From the NCBI GenBank assembly GCA_027485835.1, contig JAIXQG010000001.1:195902-259901 (forward strand): a stretch of DNA of 64,000 nucleotides, in the 5' to 3' direction. Made by a program: the position numbers and the translations under genes. This stretch comes from Alphaproteobacteria bacterium (GTDB lineage Bacteria; Pseudomonadota; Alphaproteobacteria; UBA2136; UBA6156). Below, piece after piece: positions 47,630-56,974 of this stretch. Under the pieces are notes generated by a model. It had not been told where the DNA came from, did not search any database, and worked only from the letters and a program-made list of their open reading frames with translations. Position 1 is the first letter of the stretch. Each line of letters begins with the position of its first letter.

Positions 47630-49108
47630 ATGAACTCCCTTTCTCTTAGGCAGCGCCTTTTTTTGGTTATTGCGCTTAGCATTTTTAGCATGTTTGCCAC
47701 CATTGGTGTGGGGCTATGGAGCCTGTATGGCGTGATGATGCAAGACCGCATGGATATGACCCATAGTTTGGTGCAAACGGCTGAAAGTATTATTACGAAT
47801 TATGACAAGCGGGCGGCAGCCGGTGAGATGACCGTTGATCAGGCTAAGGCTGGGGCATTGTCGGCGATACGTGCGATTCGTTACGGTAACGATGATTACT
47901 TCTGGATTAACGACATGACACCGAAGATGGTGATGCACCCGATGAAGCCTGCCTTGGAAGGTAAGGACCTGAGCAAAACCGCTGACCCCAACGGTAAGCT
48001 ATTGTTTGTGGAGATGGTGAAGATTGCCAACGATACCGGTGAAGGTTTTGTGGATTACATGTGGGCCAAACCGGGTGAAGACAAGACCCCCTACCCCAAG
48101 CTTTCTTACGTGAAAGCCTATAAGCCGTGGGGATGGATTATCGGTACCGGTATTTATATTGATGACGTACGTGCTGAGGTTATCCGGCAGGCGGCGGTTT
48201 TGATCGGGCTGGCGTTTGTGGTGCTGGTGATTCTGGTAGGTGCCGGACTTGTGATTTGCCGCTCGATTTTGTCTCCGTTGCGTCTGTTTGCCGATGATTT
48301 GAACCGGACCTCGAAAGAGCTTTCCGGCGTGATTGAAGAGTCGAGCCGTTCTACAAGCACTTTGGCGGCAGCGGCACAGGAAACCAGCAACCAGAGCCAG
48401 CTTATCAAGCACAGTGTGCAAGAGGCGAATGGCCAGGTTGCCAATGTGCACAGCGCGTTGGAAGAGCTGAATATCAGCATTTCGGATATCTCTAAAAACG
48501 TAGGGGATGTGAACACCTTTGTGCGACAAGCTGTTGAAAAAACCGCGCGCACCAATGAGGTTGTGAGCCGACTGACCGATACGACGCAGAAGATTAGCGA
48601 AGTGGTGACGTTGATTACCAGCCTTGCCGACCAGACCAACCTGCTGGCCCTGAACGCGGCGATTGAAGCGGCCCGTGCCGGTGATGCTGGACGCGGTTTT
48701 GCCGTGGTGGCCGATGAAGTGAAGAAGCTGGCGACCAACACCGGTAACGCGACCGAAGAGATTGGCCAGAGCGTGGTGAACATTAAGGTGGCTGTGAATG
48801 AATGCGTGAAGGCATTGGAAGATGTGGTCAAGTCTGTACAGCAGATTCAGGACAACACCAACGCCATGAGCGCGGCTGTGGAAGAGCAGACCAGTGTGGT
48901 GCAAAACGTGACGCAGAATATGCGTGGCGCCTCGGAGCACGTGGGTGCTGTGGCCAGCAACATTGAAGGGATTGAGGAGGCGATTCGGGATAGTGCGAAG
49001 TCGAATCAAGACCTTGCCGGTATTAGCGAAGAGCTCAACCGTTCCTTCAGTAGCATGCACAAGAACGCGGTGACCGTGTTCAAGCGCCTTGGCTTGGATA
49101 TGAAGTAA
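47630..49108 (+). CDS. Methyl-accepting chemotaxis protein with single Cache domain
   Basis: 492 residues. Span 1 at about 10-32, a periplasmic sCache_2-type domain (about 35-185, with [19 protein letters not shown] and the closing [14 protein letters not shown]), span 2 at about 188-210, and a cytoplasmic signalling hairpin whose tip is [20 protein letters not shown] (about 325-344). No clear HAMP domain lies between. It senses a small molecule outside the cell and controls CheA. Downstream terminator at 49121. Confidence 0.9.
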   Translation: MNSLSLRQRLFLVIALSIFSMFATIGVGLWSLYGVMMQDRMDMTHSLVQTAESIITNYDKRAAAGEMTVDQAKAGALSAIRAIRYGNDDYFWINDMTPKMVMHPMKPALEGKDLSKTADPNGKLLFVEMVKIANDTGEGFVDYMWAKPGEDKTPYPKLSYVKAYKPWGWIIGTGIYIDDVRAEVIRQAAVLIGLAFVVLVILVGAGLVICRSILSPLRLFADDLNRTSKELSGVIEESSRSTSTLAAAAQETSNQSQLIKHSVQEANGQVANVHSALEELNISISDISKNVGDVNTFVRQAVEKTARTNEVVSRLTDTTQKISEVVTLITSLADQTNLLALNAAIEAARAGDAGRGFAVVADEVKKLATNTGNATEEIGQSVVNIKVAVNECVKALEDVVKSVQQIQDNTNAMSAAVEEQTSVVQNVTQNMRGASEHVGAVASNIEGIEEAIRDSAKSNQDLAGISEELNRSFSSMHKNAVTVFKRLGLDMK

Positions 49109-49120
49109 ACTGCTAGGATA

Positions 49121-49150
49121 AAAGAGGGGCCGGTTGGCCCCTTCTCTTTT
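49121..49150 (+). terminator. Terminator after chemoreceptor gene
   Basis: AAAGAGGGGCC/GGCCCCTTCTCTTT stem ending in a T-run. Confidence 0.75.
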
Positions 49151-49160
49151 ACGGATGATG

Positions 49161-50702
49161 CTAACGCTTGCGGGCTGGCTTTTTAACGGCTTTTTTAGGA
49201 GCTGCTTTCGTCGACATCGTAGGCTTTGCGACAGGCTGCTGAGGCGCCGCTGTGGTGGGCTTGGGAGCACTAAAGTGGAAGGCGGCGTGCTCTAGCGGTT
49301 TATCGTGGCGGTGGTTGTGCAGGTAGTCGTTTGTCAGGTTACGGATTTTGCCGCTGAGGAGCCACATGGCCAGCAGGTTGGGGATCATCATCAGGCCGGT
49401 GGTGATGTCGGCGATGGTCCAGATGAAGTGGACGCCTTGCTTGACGGTATCGGCGAGGTCGAGTACCGCGGCGCCGAAGAATGTCATGCCCAAAAACGCG
49501 ACCATGTAGGGAGTGGCGATTTTTTGGCCGAAGAGGAAGATGGCACCCTGCTGGCCGTAGTAGCCCCAGCCTAGAACCGTGGTGAAGGCGAAGAGCATCA
49601 GGCAGATGGCGACAATGGCGGAGCCCAGATGGAAGCCCATGACCGTGAGGCCACCCAAGCCGGTGGTGAAGGCCAGTTGAGTGAGAGAGGCGCCGCCGGA
49701 GGCTGCGTCGGAGGACGTCCAGGCGCCGGTTACCAGAATGACCAGCGCGGTGAAGGTGCAGACGAAGAAGGTGTCGATGAACGTTTGGGTCATCGAGATC
49801 AGCGCTTGTTCGGTCGGGTGTTTGGTTTGCGCGGTGGCGGCGACGATGGCGGCGGAGCCGAGGCCGGATTCATTTGCGAACACGCCGCGGGCGAGGCCAT
49901 AGCGCATGGCCATCATCACACTGGCGCCGGCAAAGCCCCCCGTGGCGGCGGTGCCGGTAAAGGCAGACTGGAAGATGCTGGCAAACATTTGGGGTACGTA
50001 AGCCCAGTTGGCCATGAGGATAAGCGTGCCGGTGACGGCGTAAAGGAGGATCATGAACGGCACCACGCGGTCGGCCATGCGTGCGATGCTTTTGAGGCCG
50101 CCGAAGAGGATGGCGGCGGCGGCGAGCGTCATCACCAATCCGGTGAGTGTGGGGCTGATGTTGAAGCTGCTCTTCATGGCATCGGCCACCGAATTACTTT
50201 GCACCATGCCGCCGATGCTGAAGGCTGCGAAGGCGAGGAACAGCGCGTACATGGCGCCGAGTACAGGTTGGCGTGCACCGTACATCAGGTAGTACATCGG
50301 CCCGCCTTGGAAGGCGCCGGTAGCGGTTTTGACGCGGTAGTGGGTGCCGAGCAGGGTTTCGGAATACTTCAATGCCATACCGAAGAGGCCGCTGCACCAC
50401 ATCCAGAACACTGCGCCGGGGCCGCCGATGACGATGGCAGTGGCAACGCCCGCGATGTTACCGGTACCGACGGTGGCGGCGAGCGCTGTCATCAGTGCCG
50501 AGCGGTTGGAGATGGTGCCCTCGCCGGTGGAAGGTTTGTTCGGCCAGAGGGCGTCCTTCATGGCGGGGATTAACAACGTGAATTGCAGGCCTTTGAGCAA
50601 AACCGTGAGCCAGATGCCGGTGCCCAACAGCAAAATGAGCATGGGCCAGCCCCAGAGCAGGCCGGACAGGGTGTTGAGGGCGTTGTGAATGGTATGGAAC
50701 AT
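49161..50702 (-). CDS. Alanine/glycine:cation symporter (AGCS family)
   Basis: 513 residues, about eleven spans. The N-terminal WGWPMLILLLGTGIWLT, ATVGTGNIAGVATAI (about 75-89), FQGGPMYYLMYGARQP and GLARGVFANESGLGSA (about 270-285) are AGCS hallmarks. It takes up D- or L-alanine or glycine with sodium or protons. The C-terminal 60 residues are unusual: a Pro/Ala/Lys-rich, basic tail (KKAVKKPARKR) that may sit in the cytoplasm. Confidence 0.9.
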   Translation of the reverse strand: MFHTIHNALNTLSGLLWGWPMLILLLGTGIWLTVLLKGLQFTLLIPAMKDALWPNKPSTGEGTISNRSALMTALAATVGTGNIAGVATAIVIGGPGAVFWMWCSGLFGMALKYSETLLGTHYRVKTATGAFQGGPMYYLMYGARQPVLGAMYALFLAFAAFSIGGMVQSNSVADAMKSSFNISPTLTGLVMTLAAAAILFGGLKSIARMADRVVPFMILLYAVTGTLILMANWAYVPQMFASIFQSAFTGTAATGGFAGASVMMAMRYGLARGVFANESGLGSAAIVAATAQTKHPTEQALISMTQTFIDTFFVCTFTALVILVTGAWTSSDAASGGASLTQLAFTTGLGGLTVMGFHLGSAIVAICLMLFAFTTVLGWGYYGQQGAIFLFGQKIATPYMVAFLGMTFFGAAVLDLADTVKQGVHFIWTIADITTGLMMIPNLLAMWLLSGKIRNLTNDYLHNHRHDKPLEHAAFHFSAPKPTTAAPQQPVAKPTMSTKAAPKKAVKKPARKR

Positions 50703-50842
50703 GGGGGTACTTTCTACCTAGCTTCGTTATGAAGGGTATATTGTATTCAGGTGGCGAGGATGTATAGGTGGGGTGATGGTTTGGTGGGCAGGAAAGTCTG
50801 GGGGACGGATTAACGGGTTCAGAGTTGAAGGGGCATGAAAAT

Positions 50843-50865
50843 GGCACCCCGTGGGAACGGGATGC
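50843..50865 (-). terminator. Terminator downstream of orphan gene
   Basis: GGCATCCCG/CGGGGTGCC stem, 12 bases beyond the stop at 50877; followed by ATTTTC on the minus strand. Confidence 0.55.
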
Positions 50866-50876
50866 CAGAGAACGAT

Positions 50877-51626
50877 TTACAGAATACCATCGTGCCAGAG
50901 AGCTTCGGTTATGCGAGTGAGCATGTTGCGGTCGGCGAGATCTCTTAAAAGGTGTCTATCGGTACAATGAATGTGACCAAACGCACCTGAAGTCGTTTGC
51001 ACCAGCGTTTTGAGAGCCGGCTTAAACACACGCACCCAGCAGCCTGCTGTTGGAAGATAGACGCACTTGTGGGTGGTGCGTAAATTCTTGGCGTCAATAA
51101 CGGCAACACTCTCGCTGGTGAATGAAGCCATTTGAGAGCGAGTAGCAAACCTGTTTTTCTTATCAACCTCCATAACCAGAGGCTCAAAACAAGAGTGCTC
51201 GGTATTTGAGTGCGGCGAACGCATCCAGAGATGAATACCACTGAATTCACCCGGTATGAGAAGAACAGAACTGTTGTTAGGCGGTTCTGGGATAAGGCGA
51301 TTCATGCCTTTCTCATGAGTGTAATTCCGAGCGAAGCGATCGTAGCCGCGTGGATAGTTCCATTCGTCTGGTGTACCCTTCTTGAGGGTGATGACATCAT
51401 TGCCGCCACGCAATTCACGGTTGTAAGTGAAGGTGGTCAGAAGCTCCTTCCGGGTTGGATCGATCAGATAGAAGGTTTCGCGGATATTCCCTCTTTGCGG
51501 AATTGTTGCGGTCAGAACCTCTATCTGTATATCGCCTCGAAGAGTACGGATTTTGCGAACGTATTTGATGCCGCCTTCGTATGAACCTGTTGTAATGATT
51601 ACATCATAAATATTGGCAGTGGTCAT
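50877..51626 (-). CDS. Protein of unknown function
   Basis: 249 residues from ATG 51626 with GAGG upstream. Beta-rich, soluble, no signal peptide. I do not recognise it. It begins TANIYDVIITTGSYEGGIKY and contains an IHLWMRSP segment near residue 130. Its promoter has TTGACA and AAGTATACA, the signature of several orphan genes in the window. It is monocistronic with its own terminator. Confidence 0.55.
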   Translation of the reverse strand: MTTANIYDVIITTGSYEGGIKYVRKIRTLRGDIQIEVLTATIPQRGNIRETFYLIDPTRKELLTTFTYNRELRGGNDVITLKKGTPDEWNYPRGYDRFARNYTHEKGMNRLIPEPPNNSSVLLIPGEFSGIHLWMRSPHSNTEHSCFEPLVMEVDKKNRFATRSQMASFTSESVAVIDAKNLRTTHKCVYLPTAGCWVRVFKPALKTLVQTTSGAFGHIHCTDRHLLRDLADRNMLTRITEALWHDGIL

Positions 51627-51689
51627 GGCTTTGGGCCTCGCTAGTGGGGGAAACGGGTATGTGGGTGGGCCACGGTTTACGGGGTTATT

Positions 51690-51713
51690 TGTATACTTTG
51701 AGGTAATTGTCAA
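51690..51713 (-). promoter_or_regulatory. Putative promoter with TTGACA / AAGTATACA signature
   Basis: On the minus strand TTGACA (51713-51708), 12 bases, TATACA (51695-51690), upstream of the gene starting at 51626. It closely resembles 13806-13832. Confidence 0.4.
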
Positions 51714-51740
51714 GAAAAGGGCGCATACGGCGCCCTTTTC
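51714..51740 (-). terminator. Terminator downstream of MFS transporter
   Basis: GAAAAGGGCGC/GCGCCCTTTTC, an 11-bp stem followed on the minus strand by TTG; it overlaps the TTGACA of the next gene's promoter. Confidence 0.65.
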
Positions 51741-51750
51741 ATTCTCTTCT

Positions 51751-52917
51751 TTACGTTTTGAGGCGTGAGAGTGCTGCGGTTGCCAGTATCACGAATATGA
51801 CGGCTACCGTGAGTAACGTGCTTTGCAGGCCTATTAGCGGTTGCAGCAGTGAGGTTGCCCCTGTGGTGAGGATACCCACCAGCTTGTCGGCCAGCCGGAA
51901 GCCCCCTGCCGCCGTGCTGCGGATAGACGATGGCACGTTGTGGTGCAACATGTCGTTGCCGATGGTGTCGGCCAATATATAGCCGAGGCCTGCACCGAGC
52001 ATGAACAGCGGAAAGGCTACCCACCACGGCAGCAACGCCATGCCACCAAACCCTGCCGCGACCAGTGCAATGCACAAGGCAAAGCATCCACGGGCGCCAA
52101 AGCGTTCTACCAGCTTGGGGCACTGGCTGGCGAACCAGCCACGTGCTGTGAAGTGGAGGGTCATGAGCACGCCTGTAACGCCTGCGCTTACCCCTGCCGC
52201 CTGCCATGTGGGCTGCACCGACCAGAACAGGGTAATGGTGGTACCACTGACCAAGCCGGGAAGCAAAATAATCCAGCGCGTTTTGGTGTTGCTGAGGCTT
52301 ACCCAGGCTTGTTTCCACATCTGCCCATAGGTTGGGTGCTTGATAGGCTTAGCGTAGGGTGCCTCTAGCAACTTTACCGCCACCAGCACCATGCCGATGT
52401 TGGCAAGAATGCTGGCGAGGATAGGCGCCGACGGATGCAGGACAAACAACCAGCCCCCGCAAAGCATTGCTGCCGCCCCCGAGTAGGATTGCAGGCTGGT
52501 TTGCTTGGTGAGTGCGCGGTAGTGGCGGTTTTCCCTCCCTACTGCGGCAAGGCTATCGTATAGCAGCGCTTCGGCCGCCGGACGGTAGGCGGCGATGCCG
52601 ATACCGAGGAGAACCTCGGCGAAGGCAAATGCCTGCCAGCCGTAGCCTTGCCACATGACGATATGGCCGAGGGTCCAGAATACCGAGCCGATGATGACCA
52701 TATGCTTGCGGCCGTATTTGTCGGCCAGTGGGCTGACCAGCGGATTAGCCAGCAGCATGACCGCCATGAACATGCTTTGGATGGCCATGAACTCGGCATA
52801 GCTGACGCCGTGCAAATTCATGAACGCGATGAGGACCGGAATGACGAAACCGGCCTCTCTCAGCATGGCATGGATGCGGAGATGCTTGACGTTGGGGTGG
52901 AGTTGAGTGGTGCGCAT
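51751..52917 (-). CDS. Major facilitator superfamily transporter
   Basis: 388 residues, twelve membrane spans. The MFS loop motif is PLADKYGRKHMVIIG (about 63-77), and the second half repeats it weakly (CPKLVERFGARGCFAL). Many family members with this pattern export drugs or sugars. Substrate unknown. The gene stands alone between two orphan units. Confidence 0.85.
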   Translation of the reverse strand: MRTTQLHPNVKHLRIHAMLREAGFVIPVLIAFMNLHGVSYAEFMAIQSMFMAVMLLANPLVSPLADKYGRKHMVIIGSVFWTLGHIVMWQGYGWQAFAFAEVLLGIGIAAYRPAAEALLYDSLAAVGRENRHYRALTKQTSLQSYSGAAAMLCGGWLFVLHPSAPILASILANIGMVLVAVKLLEAPYAKPIKHPTYGQMWKQAWVSLSNTKTRWIILLPGLVSGTTITLFWSVQPTWQAAGVSAGVTGVLMTLHFTARGWFASQCPKLVERFGARGCFALCIALVAAGFGGMALLPWWVAFPLFMLGAGLGYILADTIGNDMLHHNVPSSIRSTAAGGFRLADKLVGILTTGATSLLQPLIGLQSTLLTVAVIFVILATAALSRLKT

Positions 52918-53004
52918 CGGGCTTTCCTTAAGTTGATATGAGTGAGGTTTGGAAACGAAAAAGACGGCCCGTGGGCCGCCTGTGGTTCTGGAACTCTGCT
53001 TAGT

Positions 53005-53100
53005 TTAGTCCACCACAAACTCCACGGAGGAGACACGCACGACATAACCCGGGTTGGAGTCCGAATTTGTTTGTGCGGTAATGGTGTTTAGCCAAGTCAT
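53005..53100 (-). CDS. Possible very small protein
   Basis: A 31-residue open frame from ATG 53100 to a stop at 53005, 88 bases upstream of the MFS gene and in the same direction. No ribosome site stands out and no family is known. A GGCCCGTGGGCC hairpin follows at about 52968-52980. It may be a leader peptide or chance. Confidence 0.2.
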   Translation of the reverse strand: MTWLNTITAQTNSDSNPGYVVRVSSVEFVVD

Positions 53101-53177
53101 GAATAGATTGTGGTTTGGTTTTAGGTGTGGTGCAAGGAGAATTTGCCAAAAAGTGAGGGCCTTGCGGCCCTTTGTTA

Positions 53178-54047
53178 TTACGGAACGATGGTTTCCTGCG
53201 TCAGCATGGGGCTGATGGTTTCGATTTGCTGCTGGATGGGTAGGTTGCCGTATTGGCGGAGGAGATCGGCGCGGTCTTCGGGTCCGAACTGGATGAGGAG
53301 CAGGCGCAGGCGCGTGGCGTCATCCAGCGGGGTGGCGCTGGGCAGTGGGATGAGCGTGGTGGAGGTCTGGACGATCTCTTGCAGTTGCCAGACGCCGTTG
53401 GGGCCGGTGAAGTTGGTGGGCAGGCCGATTTGTTGGGCTTGTTTGGCGGAGAACTGCATTTTCTCACAGCCGTTGACGATCGCGCCGGCGTTGAGCCATT
53501 GGAGCGAGGTGAGCACGTAGGTGATGTCGGCGACGTCGAGGCCGGACATCTCGGACGCGGCGGGGCTGCCGAAGATGGGTGGGCAAGCGGCTTCGGTGGG
53601 CGCCTGAGACATGTCGGCTTCTAGTGGCGAATTCGGGTTGGCCTCAAAGCTGGTTTGGGGGGCGGTGACGTTCCAGCGCAGGTTGCTGTGCTGTTGCCAC
53701 GGTTTGCCCACCGGCCCTTGCGAGGTGGTGGCGGGAACCATGACGCCCTTCAGCATGGCCGGGGTGATGGTGTGCCAGAGGGGATCTTCCGGGTGCTGGT
53801 AATAAATAACGCTGTTCGCGGGGGTGTAGATGATGGTGCCGGGGTATGGCAGGCCATCGAAGGTGTAGACCCCTGCCCCATCGTGCGTGATCGTGAGCGG
53901 CAGGCCGGACATATCGTAACTGAGTGTGAGGGCTGGCGGCTTGATAGGGCTGGTGTAGGACTCTTGCGCCAAGGCGGGGCTAGATGCCACAAGGCTGATA
54001 CCCATAAGGGCCACTGTGGCGAGGCGGGTGCGCGTTATTGTTTTCAC
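53178..54047 (-). CDS. Secreted protein of unknown function
   Basis: 289 residues with a clear signal peptide (TRLATVALMGISLVASSPALA, cleavage near 27). The mature part starts with a beta-rich domain (about 40-100, ITHDGAGVYTFDGLPYPGTI), followed by a Pro-rich linker and a helical end. It is probably periplasmic. It is a single gene, divergent from efp, with a GGGCCTTGCGGCCC terminator at 53158-53172. Family not recognised. Confidence 0.6.
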   Translation of the reverse strand: MKTITRTRLATVALMGISLVASSPALAQESYTSPIKPPALTLSYDMSGLPLTITHDGAGVYTFDGLPYPGTIIYTPANSVIYYQHPEDPLWHTITPAMLKGVMVPATTSQGPVGKPWQQHSNLRWNVTAPQTSFEANPNSPLEADMSQAPTEAACPPIFGSPAASEMSGLDVADITYVLTSLQWLNAGAIVNGCEKMQFSAKQAQQIGLPTNFTGPNGVWQLQEIVQTSTTLIPLPSATPLDDATRLRLLLIQFGPEDRADLLRQYGNLPIQQQIETISPMLTQETIVP

Positions 54048-54152
54048 TAGGTAAATGGTAGCCCCTTGATTTTAGGTGCGCAAGCGGCTAGAGAGGTTTG
54101 TAGTCACTATTTTTAAGCGCCTGTGGGCGCCCAACGAGAAAGGAACCCTCAT

Positions 54153-54713
54153 ATGAAGATCTCAGGAGTCGATATTCGCCCCGGTATGGTATTGGATTAC
54201 CAGAAGAAACTGTGGCGCGTGGCTAAAATTCAGCACACCCAGCCCGGTAAGGGCGGCGCCTACATGCAGGTGGAAATGAAGTGCATCACCGACGGTACCA
54301 AACTGAATGAACGCTTCCGTAGTGCCGACACCGTGGAAAAGGCCAGCCTTGAAGGCCGCCCGATGCAGTACCTGTTTGCCGAGGGTAACAACCTGACCTT
54401 TATGGACAACTCTACCTACGAGCAAACCGTGATTGATGCCGACCTGCTGGGCGACCAGATGCAATGGCTGAGCGAAAACATGGAAGTTCAGGTTGAATTT
54501 TACGGCGACAAGCCCGTGAGCGTGAGCGTGCCGGAAAAGATGGAATTTGAAGTTGTGGAAGCTGATGCGGTTGTGAAGGGCCAGACGGCAAGTTCTTCTT
54601 ACAAGCCTGCCAAGCTGAGCAACGGTGCGCGTATTTTGGTACCGCCGTACTTGGGTGCCGGTGAGCGCATTATTGTGAACACTACCGACGGTAGCTTTGT
54701 TAGCCGTGCTTAA
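54153..54713 (+). CDS. efp: Elongation factor P
   Basis: 186 residues from ATG 54153 with AAAGGA upstream; normal length. Three OB-like domains begin with SGVDIRPGMVLDYQKKLWRV; the lysine that is modified in many bacteria is Lys33 in QPGKGGAYMQ; the C-terminus has VKGQTA and SNGARILVPPYL. EF-P rescues ribosomes stalled at consecutive prolines. The efp plus IMPase-like order is frequent in this class. Terminator at 54731. Confidence 0.95.
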   Translation: MKISGVDIRPGMVLDYQKKLWRVAKIQHTQPGKGGAYMQVEMKCITDGTKLNERFRSADTVEKASLEGRPMQYLFAEGNNLTFMDNSTYEQTVIDADLLGDQMQWLSENMEVQVEFYGDKPVSVSVPEKMEFEVVEADAVVKGQTASSSYKPAKLSNGARILVPPYLGAGERIIVNTTDGSFVSRA

Positions 54714-54730
54714 TAGCAACGGCAGTTGAA

Positions 54731-54756
54731 GAAAGGGCCTTGGGCCCTTTTCTTTT
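54731..54756 (+). terminator. Terminator after efp
   Basis: AAAGGGCC/GGGCCCTTT stem with TCTTTT following. Confidence 0.75.
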
Positions 54757-54797
54757 GGGCTTTTCTTTTTAGTGAGAGGATGGTAGGAGCCTATTTT

Positions 54798-55595
54798 ATG
54801 AGCATTGTTGTCACCCCTGAAAGCCGTAGCAAAGTCAGCCCCAAGCGCACGCTTTTGCTGAAAGTATTTACCAAAGCGAGTGGTAGCTTCCGCCGTAGCC
54901 TTGGCGAATTGAGCCGTGTGCGCGTGAACGCCAATGGTGCCGAGCGCGAGTTGGCCAAGGCCAACCAGAACATGGAAAGCACCTTGAAAGAGGTGTTGGG
55001 TGCCACTGGTTTGCCGGTAGTGACCTGCGATGAGGCGATTCCGGCAGGTGCCTACTGGCTGATTGCCCCGCTGGTAAGCCAGCGCAACGCCCTGTATGCC
55101 CGTAACGAGACCTGCGTGGCCGTGGCCTACATTGAAAAAGACGGTACCTGCCCGATTGGCGCCGTGATGATGCCGATGGAAGACATGTGTGTGATTGCCG
55201 AAGCCGGTTTGGGTGCAAGTGCCGAAGGTTTGGGCCGCCTGCGCGTGGGTAACCGTGTGGAATTGGAGCACACCCTGTGCATGCTGCCGTGGAAGACCAA
55301 GGACATTGTGCACTGGAACCTGCTGAGCAAGCTGGATGACGCCGGTGTGCACACCCGCAAGAGCGGTAACACGTTGCTGGACATTGTAGACGTAGCCTGC
55401 GGCAAGGCCGACATGGCGATTGGCATGAACCTGACCCGTTTGGATGTGATGCTGGCCAACCTGATTATGGGTGAGAGCGCCGGTTTTGCGAGCGATTTGC
55501 AAGGCAAGCCGCTGGGGCCGAACAGCACCAAGTTTATTATCGCCAACCCTAAGCTGCACAGCCAGTTGGTGAAGACGTTGGAGTTGAAGGGGTAA
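54798..55595 (+). CDS. Inositol-monophosphatase-like protein, probably inactive
   Basis: 265 residues from ATG 54798, with AGGAG eight bases before. It follows the IMPase fold, but where active enzymes have the metal-binding D.LDGT it has IAPLVSQRNAL (about 91-101). The early EE pair is replaced by CDEAI, and the late W-D site by TRLDVMLANL. It sits after efp, where a suhB-type IMPase is expected. It may therefore have lost phosphatase activity and kept a binding role. Confidence 0.65.
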   Translation: MSIVVTPESRSKVSPKRTLLLKVFTKASGSFRRSLGELSRVRVNANGAERELAKANQNMESTLKEVLGATGLPVVTCDEAIPAGAYWLIAPLVSQRNALYARNETCVAVAYIEKDGTCPIGAVMMPMEDMCVIAEAGLGASAEGLGRLRVGNRVELEHTLCMLPWKTKDIVHWNLLSKLDDAGVHTRKSGNTLLDIVDVACGKADMAIGMNLTRLDVMLANLIMGESAGFASDLQGKPLGPNSTKFIIANPKLHSQLVKTLELKG

Positions 55596-55613
55596 GCCCC
55601 TCTCCTCAACTGT

Positions 55614-55648
55614 GGCCCGACTGCCGCAAGGTGTGTCGGGCCTTTTTG
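55614..55648 (+). terminator. Terminator after IMPase-like gene
   Basis: GGCCCGAC/GTCGGGCC stem followed by TTTTTG. Confidence 0.8.
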
Positions 55649-55693
55649 TTTGCTTATGGTGCCGGTAAAGGATTCGGGGTTAAGGTGTAGGCT

Positions 55694-56704
55694 ATGGGTT
55701 TGGCGCAGCGTATGTCGTTTTTTGAGGGCGGTTTCCGCTACCTTGGGCGCGACTATTTGCTGCGGGATATCCGGCATATTGACTGGTGGGAAGGCACCGA
55801 CCAGCAGCGTGGAAGTGATGGCAAGCCGATACCGCGGTATCGCTCCCGATTAAGTGTGACGTTCAAGAACGGTAAGACGGTACACATACGTACTGGACAC
55901 CAGTGGAGCCGCACCAATAGCACCATTATTGCCGATGTGCACAAGGTGATAACTGATGCGGCAGCGCGGCTGCTGGAGCGTAGTTTTGACGACCGGATGG
56001 ACGGCTATGAGAAAGAGCTGGCTGAGAAGGGTTACCTGCAGTGGGGTCACCACCAGATAACGTGCGATGGCAGCCTGTATGCTGGTAACAGCTATTGCTT
56101 TAACCTGAACGAGCCGCGCGTGCGGTGCATGCTTTATACGTACAAGCTGGTGGCGATACTCAGCCATTCCCGTTGGTGGGGGCGGCTGCTGATGCGGTTT
56201 GTGCGGGCTGACGAGACGCTGGAATTAGAGCGCGACCGCGACTGCTTTTTGTATTTGCTCCGCAAGCACATGGGGCTTTATTGGCCGAAGGAAGTTCTGC
56301 GGCTGTACCGTGGTGTGGCGGCGGATGGGGTTAAGCCCACGCCTCAGCCCGAGCAGCCGCAAGGGCCGCGGGCGAATAGCCATTATGTGCCACCGCGTGA
56401 AGAGCCGCAGGCAACGTCACGCCCACGGGCAGAGGAGTTTGTGCCACCTCCGCCGCCCCCTCCTCCACCACCGCCCAAGCCGCGTTTGGGAGAAGAGCAT
56501 TATTTGGGTATTTTAGGACTGCGCGAGGGTGTGGTGTGGGCCGAGGTGAAGAGCAGTTACCGTGGGCTTGCGAAGCAGTATCACCCCGACCTGATGCGCG
56601 GGCGTGGGGCGAAGGAGGCCGATTTGAAGCTGGCCGAAGAGAAACTGAAAACGATTAACGAGGCGTATGGCTGGCTGGAAGATTATTACCGGATGAAGCC
56701 TTAA
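55694..56704 (+). CDS. J-domain protein with novel N-terminal region
   Basis: 336 residues. The N-terminal 200 residues (GGFRYLGRDYLLRDIRHIDWW, FKNGKTVHIRTG) are of no family I know. A Pro-rich linker with about twelve consecutive prolines (about 247-260) leads to a C-terminal J domain with YLGILGL, YRGLAKQYHPDL (HPD motif) and INEAYGWLED. J domains stimulate DnaK ATPase, so this is probably a specialised co-chaperone. Its last 50 bases overlap the convergent gene at 56655. Confidence 0.7.
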   Translation: MGLAQRMSFFEGGFRYLGRDYLLRDIRHIDWWEGTDQQRGSDGKPIPRYRSRLSVTFKNGKTVHIRTGHQWSRTNSTIIADVHKVITDAAARLLERSFDDRMDGYEKELAEKGYLQWGHHQITCDGSLYAGNSYCFNLNEPRVRCMLYTYKLVAILSHSRWWGRLLMRFVRADETLELERDRDCFLYLLRKHMGLYWPKEVLRLYRGVAADGVKPTPQPEQPQGPRANSHYVPPREEPQATSRPRAEEFVPPPPPPPPPPPKPRLGEEHYLGILGLREGVVWAEVKSSYRGLAKQYHPDLMRGRGAKEADLKLAEEKLKTINEAYGWLEDYYRMKP

Positions 56705-56939
56705 GGGCGTACCATTCTTGTACCCTCTGGTTTTGGCGGTAGTTTTTATAGGCCGGAAGGCCGAAGGCTACGGCGAGGATAAAGGCGAGTATGAGAGTTG
56801 GTTTGGCGGCAGTGCGCAGGCCGTACACGACCTTACGCGGCAGGTGGAGCGGGAGCCGCTTTTTGCATGTGCTGCACGTGGCGAGTTTGCCAAATTTATG
56901 GGTGTTGGGGGTTCCGCAGTGGGGGCAAAGGGTGCGCAT
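56655..56939 (-). CDS. Zinc-ribbon membrane protein
   Basis: 94 residues from ATG 56939. A four-Cys zinc ribbon at the N-terminus (CPHCGTPNTHKFGK, then CSTCKKRLPL; Cys 5, 8, 22, 25), one membrane span at about 47-64 (PTLILAFILAVAFGLPAY), and a short polar tail. Such proteins are often regulators or adaptors at the inner membrane. Tail-to-tail overlap of 50 bases with the J-domain gene. Confidence 0.6.
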   Translation of the reverse strand: MRTLCPHCGTPNTHKFGKLATCSTCKKRLPLHLPRKVVYGLRTAAKPTLILAFILAVAFGLPAYKNYRQNQRVQEWYALKASSGNNLPASHTPR

Positions 56940-56974
56940 GGGCGAGTGTAGCTTGCCTTGGAGCGCTTTACAAT

